Shown: in pieces, positions 63,488 to 64,000 of the stretch | How positions within the stretch are numbered: position 1 is the first letter of the stretch | Layout of the letters: each line of letters begins with the position of its first letter | Source: Dyella_B nitratireducens | GTDB lineage: Bacteria; Pseudomonadota; Gammaproteobacteria; Xanthomonadales; Rhodanobacteraceae | Direction: 5' to 3' | DNA length: 64,000 nt | Assembly (NCBI RefSeq): GCF_049532905.1 | Contig: NZ_CP064032.1 | Location: 4,092,001-4,156,000, forward strand | Translations under genes and position numbers: made by a program | Notes under the pieces: model-generated | Told to the model about the DNA's origin: nothing | Databases searched by the model: none | What the model saw: only the letters and a program-made list of their open reading frames with translations

Positions 63488-64000
63488 ATGAACCAGCCTG
63501 ACCGACTCGATCTCGCCACTGAACTGCAGCGCCTGCGCACCGTACAGGCGCGCGATCCGCTGCCGGACTGGCCGACCCGCGCGCGTCGTCTGCGCGCACT
63601 GGAAGCGGTTATCAGCCAGCACCGCGAAGAAATCGCCCTCGCGATCAACGTGGATTTCGGTTGCCGGCCGCGCGAAGAAACCGACATGCTGGAAGTGTTT
63701 CCCAGTCTGTCTGCGATTCGCCATGCACTACGCCATGGGCGCCGCTGGATGAAGGCCAGGCGCGGCATGGCGAGCCTGGCCTTTCTGCCGGCGGGCATCG
63801 AATTACGTCCGCAGCCGCTGGGTGTGGTGGGCATCATCGTGCCCTGGAACTATCCATTGTTTCTCGCTGCAGGTCCGCTGATCGATGCGCTCGCCGCCGG
63901 CAATCGCGCGATGATCAAGATGAGCGAATACACGCCGCGCTTTTCGCAGCTTTTCGCAGAGCTGATCGCACGCCACTTCCAGCCCGATGAGGTCATGGTG
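63488..64000 (+). CDS. Coniferyl aldehyde dehydrogenase, 3' end outside the window
   Basis: 171 codons of an aldehyde dehydrogenase starting MNQPDRLDLATELQRLRTVQ at ATG 63488 and open to the window edge. RPQPLGVVGIIVPWNYPLFL and DALAAGNRAMIKMSEYTPRF are the N-terminal NAD-binding motifs in the coniferyl-aldehyde dehydrogenase style (Trp-Asn-Tyr-Pro). The catalytic Cys and the C-terminus lie beyond 64000. Its neighbours are the beta-helix lipoprotein and cytochrome. The substrate assignment is by resemblance. Confidence 0.8.
   Translation, partial: MNQPDRLDLATELQRLRTVQARDPLPDWPTRARRLRALEAVISQHREEIALAINVDFGCRPREETDMLEVFPSLSAIRHALRHGRRWMKARRGMASLAFLPAGIELRPQPLGVVGIIVPWNYPLFLAAGPLIDALAAGNRAMIKMSEYTPRFSQLFAELIARHFQPDEVMV

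Overview
The window looks like a chromosomal segment of a high-GC gammaproteobacterium of the Xanthomonadales, most like the Rhodanobacteraceae (Dyella, Luteibacter, Rhodanobacter). This rests on the protein types (PutA without an N-terminal ribbon-helix-helix domain, an Anbu cluster, the rpsU-yqeY-dnaG order, an aa3 oxidase operon) and on palindromic intergenic repeats. It is an inference from content; no 16S gene is present. I saw no tRNA, rRNA, CRISPR array or transposase.

Layout. 1-4957: end of an S41 protease, a TonB-dependent receptor with a Zur-like palindrome upstream, an EcsC-like protein and a pteridine reductase. 5074-8889: Anbu (bacterial proteasome homologue), convergent with an alpha-E protein and a circularly permuted ATP-grasp protein. 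9051-14642: folK, folB and tsaD, divergent from rpsU-yqeY-dnaG, then a DedA protein. 14723-26012: a DUF4239 membrane protein, a complete heavy-metal RND efflux system (outer membrane factor, pump, fusion protein), a Na/Pi-type transporter and the Mg2+ P-type ATPase MgtA. MgtA has a leader of about 570 nt with a small ORF and two stem-loops.

26690-44398 is the most unusual part, all on the minus strand and in places more AT-rich than its surroundings. A type I secretion ABC transporter and its HlyD adaptor are followed by a TPR protein and then two giant secreted proteins (1582 and about 1419 aa). Each giant has an N-terminal HExxH domain, a long beta-helix-like repeat region with 73-residue (219 bp) units, a C-terminal metzincin-like domain with an Asp third ligand, and a shared C-terminal tail that is probably the secretion signal. 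Each is preceded by a small exported protein, and these two look like distant paralogues. A sulfotransferase and an alpha/beta hydrolase with a duplicated C-terminal domain follow. I regard this as a candidate undescribed two-effector secretion system.

44614-52822: haem A synthesis (cyoE, ctaA), a Sco-like CxxxC protein, SURF1, and the cytochrome c oxidase operon ctaC-ctaD-small protein-ctaE, with no ctaG (cox11) at its usual place. 53177-64000: putA, a TlpA-like thioredoxin, an AraC regulator, a HicAB toxin-antitoxin pair with a perfect operator palindrome, an ArsR-type regulator divergent from an SDR oxidoreductase, and a beta-helix lipoprotein with a diheme cytochrome and the start of a coniferyl aldehyde dehydrogenase gene cut by the window edge.
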